A stretch of DNA of 33,645 bases. It comes from Acidimicrobiales bacterium (GTDB lineage Bacteria; Actinomycetota; Acidimicrobiia; Acidimicrobiales; RAAP-2). The translations under genes were made by a program, and so were the position numbers. Positions 14,419 to 22,171 of this stretch are shown here, in pieces; positions within the stretch are counted from its first letter, which is position 1; each line of letters starts with the position of its first letter. The DNA lies in the NCBI GenBank assembly GCA_017883065.1, contig JADGOG010000016.1, forward strand, positions 1-33,645, read 5' to 3'. The notes under the pieces were generated by a model, which had not been told where the DNA came from, did not search any database, and worked only from the letters and a program-made list of their open reading frames with translations.

Positions 14419-15303
14419 ATGCTCGACTACCACCTCCATCTGTGGCCGCACTCGCAGAGCGACGCCGAGGCCACGGTGGAACAGGTGGCCGCCTACTGCG
14501 AGCGGGCGGCCGAGGTCGGGGTCACCGAGATCGCCGTCACCGAGCACCTCTTCCGGTTCACCCAGGCCAAGGACCGGCTCGGGGGGTTCTGGGACGATCT
14601 GCCCGGCGAGGCGCTCCGGCCGGGGATGGCCGCCTACTGGGACCACCATGCACGGGTGGACCTCGACGAGTACGTGGAGGTGGTCCAGGCGGTCAAGGCC
14701 GAGGGCCTTCCGGTGGTCCTCGGACTGGAGGTCGACTACTACCAGGACCGGATGGGCGACGTGGCCGACCTGCTGGCCGGGTACCCCTTCGACGTGCTGC
14801 TCGGCTCGGTGCACTGGCTGGGCACCTGGAGGTTCGACGTGCTCAACGACCCGCTGGTCCTGGCCGAGTGGGACGTCCGCGACGTCGACGCGGTGTGGGA
14901 CGAGTACACCCGGGCCATGGAGGAGCTGGGCGCGTCGGGGGTGTGCGACGTCTTCGCCCACCCGGACCTGGTCAAGATCGCCGGTCGGGTGCCGGCGGTC
15001 CCCGACGAGTTCTACGACCGGATCACCGAGGCGGCGGTTCGGTCGGGGATGGCCGCCGAGCTGTCGTCGGCGGGCTGGAGGAAGCCGGCAGGGGAGGAGT
15101 ACCCCGCCCCGCCGCTGCTGCGGCGGTTCGTCGAGGCCGGCGTGCCGCTGACCACCGCCTCGGACGCCCACGGCCTGCCCGACGTGGCCGACCGGACCGA
15201 TGCCATGCGGGAGCTCCTGGCCGCCGTGGGGGTCGACCACCTCCAGGGGTTCCGAAACCGTCGTGCCCACCAGGTGCCGGTGGCCGCAGCCAACGGGCGC
15301 TGA
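14419..15303 (+). CDS. PHP-domain phosphoesterase, histidinol-phosphatase-like
   Basis: A 294-residue PHP (polymerase and histidinol phosphatase) superfamily protein. Metal ligands appear as DYHLHLWPHS (H-x-H, 3-9), TEIAVTEHLF, GLEVDYY, LLGSVHWLG, DVFAHPDLVK and ASDAHG, covering the expected set of His/Asp/Glu ligands. It could be HisK-type histidinol phosphatase, but no other his gene is nearby and related PHP proteins act on other phosphoesters. The frame is open far upstream; the ATG at 14419 is chosen because the PHP domain starts right there and it follows a purine-rich GGGGCGGGGACGGGA stretch. It ends 2 nt before the PdtaS start, so the two are cotranscribed. Confidence 0.86.
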   Translation: MLDYHLHLWPHSQSDAEATVEQVAAYCERAAEVGVTEIAVTEHLFRFTQAKDRLGGFWDDLPGEALRPGMAAYWDHHARVDLDEYVEVVQAVKAEGLPVVLGLEVDYYQDRMGDVADLLAGYPFDVLLGSVHWLGTWRFDVLNDPLVLAEWDVRDVDAVWDEYTRAMEELGASGVCDVFAHPDLVKIAGRVPAVPDEFYDRITEAAVRSGMAAELSSAGWRKPAGEEYPAPPLLRRFVEAGVPLTTASDAHGLPDVADRTDAMRELLAAVGVDHLQGFRNRRAHQVPVAAANGR

Positions 15304-15305
15304 CC

Positions 15306-16862
15306 GTGGCCACCCCGGCGGAGCTCGCCTTCGAGCGCACCAACCTCGACGAGATCCAGTTGGCCCATCTCCAGCGCCTGCTGGGTACCTGGGGCATCCT
15401 CGCCGACCTCTCGTTCTCCGACCTGGTCTTGATGGCGCCGATGGCACCCGAGGCCCGCGAGCACCACGGTGACGGCCTGGAGTTGGTGGTGCTCGGGCAG
15501 ATGCGACCGTCCAACAGTGCCACCGTGGTCCAGCACGACCTGGTGGGGCAGACCGCCGGCATCGGCGACTGGCCGCTCGCCGTGCTGACCGTGGAGTCGG
15601 GCGAGGTCACCAGGGGAGAGGTCCTCCTCGAGCCGGGCGAAGAGCCGGTGCGCCTGCACTGCATCCCGGTTCGGTGCGAGGGCACCACCGTGGCCGTCCT
15701 GGCCCGGCTGGCTGCCGGTGCCGGGCGAAGGCCGGGTCACCTCGAGCGCACCTACCGCGATCTCTTCGACCGGTTCGCGGTGATGCTCTCGGAGTCGACG
15801 TTCCCGTTCCCCAGCGAGGAGGTGGCCACCGAGGAGGCCCCCCGGGTCGGTGACGGCGTGGTCGTGGTCGACGAGGAGGGCCGGGTCCGGTACGCCTCTC
15901 CCAACGCCACCAACGCGCTGCACCGCATGGGCATGTACTCCCAGATCGAAGGCCGGCGCCTCACCGACCTGGGCATCGAGGAGTCGGCCATCGAGTGGGC
16001 GCTGGCCTCGGCGCTCCCGGTGGTGGAGGAGGTCGAGCGCCGGCCCGACGTGACCGTGCTCTTGCACTGCATCCCTCTCGTGGCCCAGGACGACGTCACC
16101 GGGTGCATGGTGCTGTTGCGTGACGTGACCGACGTCCGCCGGCTCGACCGGCTGCTCCTGTCCAAGGACGCGGCCATCCGAGAGGTGCACCACCGGGTCA
16201 AGAACAACCTGCAGACCATCTCGGCGCTGCTCCGGCTGCAGGCCAGGCGGCTCCCGCCCGGTGGTGGCCGCGTGGCGCTGTTCGAGGCCGAGCGCAGGGT
16301 CCGCTCCATCGCCATCGTCCACGAGATCCTCTCCCGCGAACCGAGTGATCAGGTCCCCTTCGACGAGATCGTGACCTCGCTGATCCGGATGGCCGAGGAC
16401 TCGGTGGTCCTGTCCCGGCCGGTGACCTTCGAGGTGATCGGCGAGCTCGGCGAGGTGCCGGCCGACGTGGCCACCCCGCTGGCCGTGGTGCTGGCCGAGC
16501 TGCTGCAGAACGCCGTCGAGCACGCCTTCCTCGAGGTGGACGGGGGTGACGGTGCCGTGGGTGGGGACGGAGGTGTCGGCGCCCTGCCGTCGGCGCAGAC
16601 CGTGGGGCACATCCAGGTACACCTGATCAACGATCTGGGCACCCTGACTCTCGAGGTCATCGACGACGGGTCCGGCCTGCCCGACGGATTCGACATCGAC
16701 GAGACCCAGAGCCTCGGACTGTCGATCGTGCGGGATCTCGTCCGCAGTCAGTTGGAGGGCACCATCACCATGCGCAACCGCCGGGACACGCTTCCGGGGA
16801 TGGCCGGAACGGTGGTGGCCATCGAACTGCGGGCCCAAGAAGGCCACAAGGTGGGCCTGTAG
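15306..16862 (+). CDS. pdtaS: PdtaS-type cytosolic sensor histidine kinase
   Basis: A 518-residue soluble kinase with no membrane segment. Residues about 1-150 are a GAF-like N-terminal domain (AHLQRLLGTWGILADLSFSDLVL). Residues 180-280 are a PAS domain (VGDGVVVVDEEGRVRYASPNATNALHRMG). The HisKA_2 box IREVHHRVKNNLQT (291-304) has the phosphoacceptor H296 just before RVKNN. The ATPase domain shows AELLQNAVEHAF (N-box) and IDDGSGLPDGF (G1). In Mycobacterium PdtaS phosphorylates the ANTAR-domain antiterminator PdtaR; no PdtaR is in the window. GTG 15306 lies 2 nt after the PHP gene. WhiB1 is next, on the opposite strand, as in M. tuberculosis. Confidence 0.9.
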   Translation: MATPAELAFERTNLDEIQLAHLQRLLGTWGILADLSFSDLVLMAPMAPEAREHHGDGLELVVLGQMRPSNSATVVQHDLVGQTAGIGDWPLAVLTVESGEVTRGEVLLEPGEEPVRLHCIPVRCEGTTVAVLARLAAGAGRRPGHLERTYRDLFDRFAVMLSESTFPFPSEEVATEEAPRVGDGVVVVDEEGRVRYASPNATNALHRMGMYSQIEGRRLTDLGIEESAIEWALASALPVVEEVERRPDVTVLLHCIPLVAQDDVTGCMVLLRDVTDVRRLDRLLLSKDAAIREVHHRVKNNLQTISALLRLQARRLPPGGGRVALFEAERRVRSIAIVHEILSREPSDQVPFDEIVTSLIRMAEDSVVLSRPVTFEVIGELGEVPADVATPLAVVLAELLQNAVEHAFLEVDGGDGAVGGDGGVGALPSAQTVGHIQVHLINDLGTLTLEVIDDGSGLPDGFDIDETQSLGLSIVRDLVRSQLEGTITMRNRRDTLPGMAGTVVAIELRAQEGHKVGL

Positions 16863-16920
16863 CCTGCACCGCCGACTCGGGCGGACGGATCAGGGCAGGG
16901 GGCCGGCAGGCGACGGTCCG

Positions 16921-17211
16921 CTACGAGGCGCGGCGGCGGGCGGCCAACCAGGCCTTGCGCAGCTTGCGGCGCTCCTCTTCCGAGGTGCCACCCCACACGC
17001 CAGACTCCTGGTTGGTGGCGAGGGCGAAGTCGAGACACGGCTCGAGGGCGTCACAGCTCCGGCAGACGCGCTTGGCCGCGTCGATCTGGTCGACGGCCGG
17101 CCCGGTGGTGCCGATGGGGAAGAAGAGGTCGGGCTCGGTACTGCGGCAAGCGGCCATATGCCTCCAGTCACCGTCGTCCCACTCGACCGTACGGTTCCAC
17201 ATCAGAGCCAC
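16921..17211 (-). CDS. whiB1: WhiB1-type Fe-S transcriptional regulator
   Basis: A 96-residue WhiB protein. The four cluster-binding cysteines are C22, C50, C53 and C59 (C-x27-C-x2-C-x5-C), in AACRSTEPDLFFPIG and RVCRSCDALEPC. The GVWGG turn (71-75) is followed by the basic EEERRKLRKAWLAARRR. WhiB proteins hold an O2/NO-sensitive [4Fe-4S] cluster and act with the housekeeping sigma factor; WhiB1 is the essential NO-responsive member in mycobacteria. The match to WhiB1 (DWRHxAxCR…DPELFFPxG…GVWGG) is strong, and the neighbour is PdtaS as in M. tuberculosis. GTG 17211 has GGAGG 7 nt upstream. A CRP-type site lies about 48 bp upstream. Confidence 0.92.
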   Translation of the reverse strand: MALMWNRTVEWDDGDWRHMAACRSTEPDLFFPIGTTGPAVDQIDAAKRVCRSCDALEPCLDFALATNQESGVWGGTSEEERRKLRKAWLAARRRAS

Positions 17212-17233
17212 GCTGTTTCCTCCGCTCTCGTCA

Positions 17234-17250
17234 TTCCCGAGCTTTCCCGA
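17234..17250. repeat. Tandem TCGGGAA repeat, one helical turn apart, upstream of whiB1
   Basis: Plus-strand TTCCCGA occurs at 17234-17240 and again at 17244-17250, exactly 10 bp apart. On the whiB1 strand this reads TCGGGAA-AGC-TCGGGAA. It sits between the CRP-type palindrome and the whiB1 ribosome site and could bind a regulator on one face of the helix. Confidence 0.5.
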
Positions 17251-17251
17251 T

Positions 17252-17267
17252 TGTGATCTGTTTCACA
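17252..17267. promoter_or_regulatory. CRP/FNR-family binding site (perfect palindrome) between whiB1 and the GDPD gene
   Basis: TGTGATCTGTTTCACA is the exact TGTGA-N6-TCACA consensus of cAMP receptor protein sites. It lies in the 208-bp divergent region, centred about 48 bp before the whiB1 start codon and about 160 bp before the GDPD start. In M. tuberculosis whiB1 is a known CRP (Rv3676) target, so regulation of whiB1 by a CRP homologue is the straightforward reading. A candidate whiB1 promoter, TTGCAA-N17-TACTCT (-10 at 17314-17319), would place the site downstream of the transcription start, so activation versus repression cannot be decided. Confidence 0.8.
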
Positions 17268-17311
17268 TGGCTCGGCGCCACAATGTCACCGGCCGTTCAG
17301 GATTCGTTCAT

Positions 17312-17319
17312 TAGAGTAC
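17312..17319. promoter_or_regulatory. Overlapping divergent -10 elements between whiB1 and the GDPD gene
   Basis: Read leftward (whiB1 direction) 17319-17314 is TACTCT, with TTGCAA 17 bp upstream as a fair -35. Read rightward (GDPD direction) 17312-17317 is TAGAGT. The arrangement resembles the shared -10 core between sufR and apbC. Assignment rests on hexamer matches only. Confidence 0.4.
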
Positions 17320-17419
17320 CGATCGGCACCCTTGGTTGCAAGCAGTTTTGACACCGGATGCATGTTGTTCTGCGCAGTGCACGTCCCCGTGACGGAGCGT
17401 CAGCGAAAGGTCTCGAGGA

Positions 17420-18127
17420 GTGGCGATCACGGCCGTCCAGGCACACCGAGGGAGCCCTGACCCGGCGTCGGGGATCGCCGAAAACACGCTCGAAGCCTTC
17501 GCCCGGGCCCGCCGGCTCGGTGCTGACGGTGTCGAGCTCGACGCCCGGCTGACAGCGGACGGCACCATCGCCGTCCACCACGACCCGGAGATCCCCGGCC
17601 TCGGTCCCATCGCCGACCTGCGGGCCGACCAGCTCCCCGCCCACGTCCCGTCGCTGGCGGCCGCCTTGGACGCCTGTTCCGGGATGATCGTCAACATCGA
17701 GGTCAAGAACTTCCCCAGTGAGCCCGGATTCGATGCCGACGACCATCTGGCCAGGGACGTCGCCCACCTGGTGGCCGAGTCGGGACGGACCTCGAGCGTG
17801 GTGGTCTCGTCGTTCTGGCCCCAGGCGCTCACCAAGGTCCACGACACCCGGCCCGAGATCCCCACCGGCCTGCTGGTGGCCCCCTGGTTCGACCCGGCCG
17901 AGATCGTCCCCGTCGCACTGGCCCGGTCGTGCACGGCGGTCCACCCCCACGCCACCCTGGTGACCGGGGCGCTGGTCACCGAGGCCCGCCGGGCAGGGCT
18001 CTCGATCGCCACCTGGACGGTCAACGACCGACCCCAGCTCGAGAGGTTGATCGAGTTCGGAGTGGACACGGTGATCACCGACGACGTGCCCCTGGTCCTG
18101 GACACCCTCGGTCGCCGCCCGTTCTGA
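17420..18127 (+). CDS. Glycerophosphodiester phosphodiesterase (GDPD family)
   Basis: A 235-residue TIM-barrel GDPD that hydrolyses glycerophosphodiesters to glycerol 3-phosphate and an alcohol. Key motifs are AHRG (8-11), AENTLEAFARA, the metal ligands in DGVELDARLTADG and VHHDPEIPG, NIEVKNF in mid-protein, and TWTVNDRPQLERLIEFGVDTVITDDV at the C-terminus. There is no signal peptide, so it is cytosolic. The start is GTG 17420; AAAGG at 17406-17410 is a modest ribosome site. It is divergent from whiB1 and shares a region containing a CRP-type palindrome. EtfB follows after 55 bp. Confidence 0.9.
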   Translation: MAITAVQAHRGSPDPASGIAENTLEAFARARRLGADGVELDARLTADGTIAVHHDPEIPGLGPIADLRADQLPAHVPSLAAALDACSGMIVNIEVKNFPSEPGFDADDHLARDVAHLVAESGRTSSVVVSSFWPQALTKVHDTRPEIPTGLLVAPWFDPAEIVPVALARSCTAVHPHATLVTGALVTEARRAGLSIATWTVNDRPQLERLIEFGVDTVITDDVPLVLDTLGRRPF

Positions 18128-18182
18128 CCTGGGAACGCGGCCCGATTGGTCGGGAGTCCGATTTTCGTCAACAATGCAGGCC

Positions 18183-18962
18183 ATGAATGTCGTTGTCTGC
18201 GTGAAACAAATCCCCGATCCGGCCGCACCACCGGCCCTCGATCCAGGGACGAAGAACCTCGTTCGAGCCGGAAAGCTGATCCTCGACGACTCCGATGCCT
18301 ACGGCGTCGAGATGGCGCTCCAGCTTGCTGACGCCGCCGGAGGGGGCGAGGTGACTCTGGTCTCCATGGCTCCCAACGGCGAGACGTCCGGACTGCGGAC
18401 GGCGTTGGCCATGGGGGCGGCCAAGGCCATCCTGATCAGCGACGAGTCGCTGGCCGGAACCGACGCGCTGGGCACCGCCAAGGTGCTGGCCGCAGCCATC
18501 AAGCGCGCCGAGCCCGATCTCATCCTGGCGGCCACCGAGTCGTCGGACGGCTACACCGGCACCACGCCCGTCCAGGTGGCCGAGCTGCTCGGACTGCCCT
18601 CGGTGACCTTCGCCAAGAAGGTGGAGGTGAACGGCGACTCGGTCAAGGTCGAGCGTCAGACCGAGGCCGGATACGACGAGGTCGAGTGCCCGCTGCCCGC
18701 CCTGGTCACCGTCACCGCCGGCGTGGTCGAGCCCCGCTACCCGTCGTTCAAGGGGATCATGGCCGCCAAGTCGAAGCCGGTGGACACCCTCACCGTGGCC
18801 GACCTCGGCATCGCCGCCGATCAGGTCGGCGCGGTCGGAGCCCGTCAAGAGGTGACCGACGTCGCCGAGGCGGAGGCCCGGTCCGCCGGAGAGATCGTCA
18901 CCGACGAGGGCGAGGGCTACGCCCGCATCATCGAATTCCTCGAGCAACTCAAGGTCCTCTAG
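18183..18962 (+). CDS. etfB: Electron transfer flavoprotein beta subunit
   Basis: About 259 residues from ATG 18183 (MNVVVCVKQIPDP); an ATG nine bases earlier adds only MQA. Family features are the N-terminal VVCVKQIPDP, the AMP-binding region ALAMGAAKAILISDE, ILAATESSDGYTGTTPVQVAELLGLP, and PALVTVTAGVVEPRYPSFKGIMAAKSKP. EtfAB accepts electrons from acyl-CoA and related dehydrogenases and passes them to the quinone pool through ETF-QO or a FixCX-like protein. The alpha subunit follows after 23 bp. AACAAT (18170-18175), 7 nt before the start, could be a weak leaderless -10 with TTGGTC 18 bp upstream. Confidence 0.94.
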   Translation: MNVVVCVKQIPDPAAPPALDPGTKNLVRAGKLILDDSDAYGVEMALQLADAAGGGEVTLVSMAPNGETSGLRTALAMGAAKAILISDESLAGTDALGTAKVLAAAIKRAEPDLILAATESSDGYTGTTPVQVAELLGLPSVTFAKKVEVNGDSVKVERQTEAGYDEVECPLPALVTVTAGVVEPRYPSFKGIMAAKSKPVDTLTVADLGIAADQVGAVGARQEVTDVAEAEARSAGEIVTDEGEGYARIIEFLEQLKVL

Positions 18963-18985
18963 GACCGGTAGGAGAACACGAACAC

Positions 18986-19957
18986 ATGTCTGTCGACAAG
19001 ATCTGGGTCCTGGCCGAAGTCACCGACGGGGCTCCCATCACCACCTCGCTCGAACTGATCACCGCCGCCCGCTCACTGGGCGGAACCGTCGAAGCCGTCG
19101 CCTACGGTGACGACACCGCTTCGGTGGCCGCCGCTCTCGGCGCCTACGGTGTCACCACCGTGCACGACGTCGGCGATCTGGCCGGCTCGCTGCCCGGCGT
19201 CCCGGTGGCCGCGTCCATCGCTGCCGCCGTCGAGGCCGGCAACGGACCCGGCGCCATCTTGTTTCCCGCCACCTACGACGGCCGGGACATCGCCGGACGT
19301 CTGTCGGTGAAACTGGACCGCCCGGTGCTGACCAACGTGGTCGACCTCACCGAGGCCGACGGCGGACTGGTCTCCCAGCACGCCATCTTCGGCGGCACCC
19401 AGGTACTCTCGGCCCGGTTCACCGGCGAGGGTCCCCAGATCTTCGTGGTCCGGGCCAAGTCCTTCGCCGCCGAACCGTCCGGTGGCGCCGCCGCCGAGGT
19501 GGTCGCCGCCCCCGCCCCGGACACCGGTGCGTCCAACGCCGCCAAGATCGTCTCGCGGCACGTCGAGGAGCGGACCGGGCCCAAGCTGGACGAGGCCGAC
19601 GTTGTGGTCTCCGGCGGCCGTGGCCTGGGGGACAAGGACCAGTACGTGCTCATCGAGGAACTCGCCACCCTCCTCAAGGGTGCTCCGGGCGCCAGCCGGG
19701 CCATCGTGGACGCCGGCTGGGTGCCCTACTCCCATCAGGTGGGCCAGACCGGCAAGACGGTGAAGCCCACCGTCTACCTGGCCTGTGGGATCTCCGGCGC
19801 CACCCAGCACATGGTGGGCATGAAGAACTCCAAGAACATCGTGGCCATCAACAAGGACCAGGACGCACCGATCTTCTCGGTGGCCGACCTGGGCATCGTG
19901 GGTGACGTGCACAAGGTGCTTCCGCAGCTGATCGAGGCCCTCAAGGCCCGCAGCTGA
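18986..19957 (+). CDS. etfA: Electron transfer flavoprotein alpha subunit
   Basis: A 323-residue FAD-binding alpha subunit of ETF. The N-terminal domain begins [10 protein letters not shown]. The C-terminal FAD domain carries [84 protein letters not shown] (in part), the standard FAD-binding signature. ATG 18986 is preceded by TAGGAGAA at 18969-18976, a good ribosome site. It is coexpressed with etfB. A perfect 10-bp hairpin follows the stop. No dehydrogenase or ETF-quinone oxidoreductase is adjacent. Confidence 0.95.
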   Translation: MSVDKIWVLAEVTDGAPITTSLELITAARSLGGTVEAVAYGDDTASVAAALGAYGVTTVHDVGDLAGSLPGVPVAASIAAAVEAGNGPGAILFPATYDGRDIAGRLSVKLDRPVLTNVVDLTEADGGLVSQHAIFGGTQVLSARFTGEGPQIFVVRAKSFAAEPSGGAAAEVVAAPAPDTGASNAAKIVSRHVEERTGPKLDEADVVVSGGRGLGDKDQYVLIEELATLLKGAPGASRAIVDAGWVPYSHQVGQTGKTVKPTVYLACGISGATQHMVGMKNSKNIVAINKDQDAPIFSVADLGIVGDVHKVLPQLIEALKARS

Positions 19958-19960
19958 CCC

Positions 19961-19997
19961 GTCGCCTGGACGGTCCCACCGGGGCCCTCCAGGCGAC
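19961..19997 (+). terminator. Terminator-like hairpin after etfA
   Basis: Perfect 10-bp arms GTCGCCTGGA (19961-19970) and TCCAGGCGAC (19988-19997) enclose 17 nt, starting 3 nt after the etfA stop. There is no T-run. Position and stem strength support termination of the etfBA transcript. Confidence 0.7.
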
Positions 19998-20272
19998 CAC
20001 GGCGGACCTCGAGCGGGCGTGCTCCCCCTGGTTGGGGTCGCCTGTCCTCAGGCGTGGGGAGACCCCAGTTCGGGAAGGGGGCGTGCCATACTGTGGCCTC
20101 AGCGTCCCCTCTTGCACAGAACCTACGGGTGTGAACTCCTCCGCTTACCGTCGCCGCAGCCGTCCGTCCCCAGACGAGAGGCTCGACAGACCGTGGCCCC
20201 GGGGCGTGCGGTCGGTCGAGGGTCCGGTGGCACCGCTGAGCGGCATGGCCGTTCCCCCGGTTCGGCCGAACC
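19998..20272. other. Intergenic leader before the acyltransferase gene
   Basis: No gene is supported between the etfA hairpin and the acyltransferase start. The stretch holds a G/C-rich foldable segment (20022-20068), a weak -10 TACTGT (20089-20094) without a clear -35, a GACCG/CGGTC stem around GCCCCGGGGC (about 20190-20215), and a palindrome next to the GTG start. Confidence 0.5.
20022..20068 (+). other. Possible structured RNA with alternative pairings
   Basis: A perfect 6-bp stem CGCCTG/CAGGCG (20039-20044, 20049-20054) has a TCCT tetraloop. Around it two pairings compete: CTCCCC (20022-20027) with GGGGAG (20056-20061), or GGGGTC (20034-20039) with GACCCC (20061-20066). The exclusive stems resemble a switch, but I recognise no known riboswitch class and no ligand is implied. 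Confidence 0.35.
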
Positions 20273-20273
20273 G
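20258..20273. promoter_or_regulatory. Perfect 16-bp palindrome at the acyltransferase start codon
   Basis: CGGTTCGGCCGAACCG is fully self-complementary, and its last base is the G of the GTG start. There is no ribosome site here. It could be a repressor operator or an RNA hairpin masking initiation. Confidence 0.5.
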
Positions 20274-22111
20274 TGCCTAGGCCGGTAGAGGGAACCAGCC
20301 CCTACCTCCCCGGCCTCGACGGGATCCGCGCCATCGCCGTGCTGTCGGTCATCGCGTTCCACCTCAACTTCGGCTGGGCCTCGGGCGGCCTGCTCGGCGT
20401 CCAGGTCTTCTTCGTGCTGTCGGGCTACCTGATCACCGATCTGCTGGTGTCCGAGTATCGCCGGTCCGATGGGATCGCCCTCACGCAGTTCTGGATCCGG
20501 CGGGCCCGACGGCTCCTGCCCGCCCTCTTCGTGGTGCTCTTCGTCACCGTGGGCTGGGCCACGCTCTTCGACCGGAGCCAGCTGATGGCGCTGCGCAGCG
20601 ACCTGCCGGCCGGCATCTTCTACGTGAGCAATTGGTGGTACATCTTCCACCACGTCTCCTACTTCGCCAAGTTCGGGCCGCCCTCCCCGCTCGGCCACCT
20701 GTGGTCGCTCTCGATCGAGGAGCAGTTCTACCTCTTCTGGCCGCTGCTGGTCCTGGCCGCCATGAAGTGGATCCACGACAAGCGCACCATGATCATCCTC
20801 ACGCTGGCCGCGACGGCCGCCTCTGCCATCGAGATGGGGATCCTCTTCGTGCCCGACGGCGACCCGACCCGCGCGTACGACGGGACCGACACCCGGGCCT
20901 TTGCACTGCTGATCGGCGCCGCACTGGCCATGGCCCTTCCCCGGAACCAGGTCTTCGCCTCGGTGACGGCCAATGCCCGACGCCTGCTCGACGCGGTGGG
21001 TGGCCTCTCCCTGGCCGGCATCTTCTTGATGTTCTGGCTGACCAGCCAGTACGACTCGTTCCTCTACCACGGCGGCCTGGTACTGCTCGCCCTGTTGACC
21101 GCACTGCTCATCGGGGTGACCATCCACCCCGGTTCGCACCTCCAGGTGGTCCTCGGGTGGGAGCCGCTCCGATGGATCGGGGAACGGTCGTATGGCATCT
21201 ACCTGTGGCACTACCCGGTCATCGTGTTGACCACGCCGCTCAACGCGCCGCCCAGTGTGCTGCGGGCCAGCCTGCAGATAGCGGCCACCGTGGTGCTGGC
21301 CGCGCTGTCGTGGCGCTACATCGAACAGCCGGTCCGCCACGGCGCACTCGGGCGCCAGTGGCAGAAGATCCGGGGCCACGAGTGGACCTGGCCCCACTTG
21401 AGGCCGGTCGGCTGGGTGGTCGCCGGAGCGGTGGCTGTCAACGCCACGCTGTGCGCCCTGGGCCTGTTCGGCCTGGTGTCGGCCTCCGCTGCCGACCCGG
21501 GCTCCCAGGTCACCAGCATCGTCCCGTTCATCCACCGGCACCCCGGAGCGTCGACGACGGCGCCGAGCCCGTCCTCGACGCTGTCGGGTGGAGCCACCAC
21601 CACGACCGCCGCCCCGCCACCGGCCGGCCAGGGCGTGACCGCCGTCGGCGACTCGATCATGGTCGACGCCGCCCCCTACCTCCAGTCGTCACTGCCGGGG
21701 ATCGTCATCGATGCCCAGGTCGGCCTGCAGCTCTACCAGGTCCAAGAGGCGGTCCCCCAACTCAAGTCCGAAGGGGCGATCGGTGACCGGATCATCCTCG
21801 AACTGGGGACCAACGGCCCCTTCACGCCAGCCCAGCTGACCAGCCTGCTCGACTCCTTCGGCCCCATGCACCGCATCGTGCTGGTCAACACCCACGTGCC
21901 CCGCCCGTGGCAACAACAGGTCAACGACAGCATCGCCGCCGTCGCCCAGACCTACCCGGACACGGTGGTGGTGGACTGGAACACGGCCAGTGCGGCCTAT
22001 CCCCAGTACTTCTATTCCGACGGCGTGCACCTCGATCCCGACGGTGCCAAGTACTACGCCTCGCTGCTCGTCCAGGCCCTCGACGAGCCTGCGCCCAGGG
22101 CCAGCCACTGA
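20273..22111 (+). CDS. Membrane acyltransferase with C-terminal SGNH hydrolase-like domain (OafA/OatA type)
   Basis: A 612-residue protein. The N-terminal half is an acyltransferase-3 domain of about ten membrane helices, starting [25 protein letters not shown] with the conserved His, then [28 protein letters not shown] and [18 protein letters not shown]. After a final helix (about 380-405) an external Ser/Thr/Pro-rich linker leads to an SGNH domain: GDSIM near residue 459, LGTNGPF, and [15 protein letters not shown] near 580. Such proteins move acyl groups across the membrane onto peptidoglycan, polysaccharide or glycolipid. The substrate is unknown. The GTG start lacks a ribosome site; a palindrome adjoins it. 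Confidence 0.92.
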   Translation: MPRPVEGTSPYLPGLDGIRAIAVLSVIAFHLNFGWASGGLLGVQVFFVLSGYLITDLLVSEYRRSDGIALTQFWIRRARRLLPALFVVLFVTVGWATLFDRSQLMALRSDLPAGIFYVSNWWYIFHHVSYFAKFGPPSPLGHLWSLSIEEQFYLFWPLLVLAAMKWIHDKRTMIILTLAATAASAIEMGILFVPDGDPTRAYDGTDTRAFALLIGAALAMALPRNQVFASVTANARRLLDAVGGLSLAGIFLMFWLTSQYDSFLYHGGLVLLALLTALLIGVTIHPGSHLQVVLGWEPLRWIGERSYGIYLWHYPVIVLTTPLNAPPSVLRASLQIAATVVLAALSWRYIEQPVRHGALGRQWQKIRGHEWTWPHLRPVGWVVAGAVAVNATLCALGLFGLVSASAADPGSQVTSIVPFIHRHPGASTTAPSPSSTLSGGATTTTAAPPPAGQGVTAVGDSIMVDAAPYLQSSLPGIVIDAQVGLQLYQVQEAVPQLKSEGAIGDRIILELGTNGPFTPAQLTSLLDSFGPMHRIVLVNTHVPRPWQQQVNDSIAAVAQTYPDTVVVDWNTASAAYPQYFYSDGVHLDPDGAKYYASLLVQALDEPAPRASH

Positions 22112-22112
22112 A

Positions 22113-22171
22113 GGCCCTGGTCTCGGCTATCCGGGCCGGACGCTCCCGGCATCGAACTCAGACCAAGGGCC
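22113..22171. terminator. Bidirectional stem-loop between convergent acyltransferase and SCO1664-family genes
   Basis: GGCCCTGGTCT (22113-22123) pairs with AGACCAAGGGCC (22160-22171) with a single bulged base, enclosing an inner CCGGG/CCCGG stem (22131-22135, 22146-22150). The right arm overlaps the last codons and stop of the minus-strand gene, so it can terminate both transcripts. Confidence 0.6.

Noticed and set aside
15012-16847. A 611-residue minus-strand open frame opposite pdtaS
   Set aside because: Same reason: low-complexity His/Gly/Asp-rich translation opposite a gene with intact kinase motifs.
20123-21541. A 472-residue minus-strand open frame opposite the acyltransferase
   Set aside because: The plus-strand acyltransferase motifs and membrane helices are clear; this frame encodes a charged repetitive sequence.
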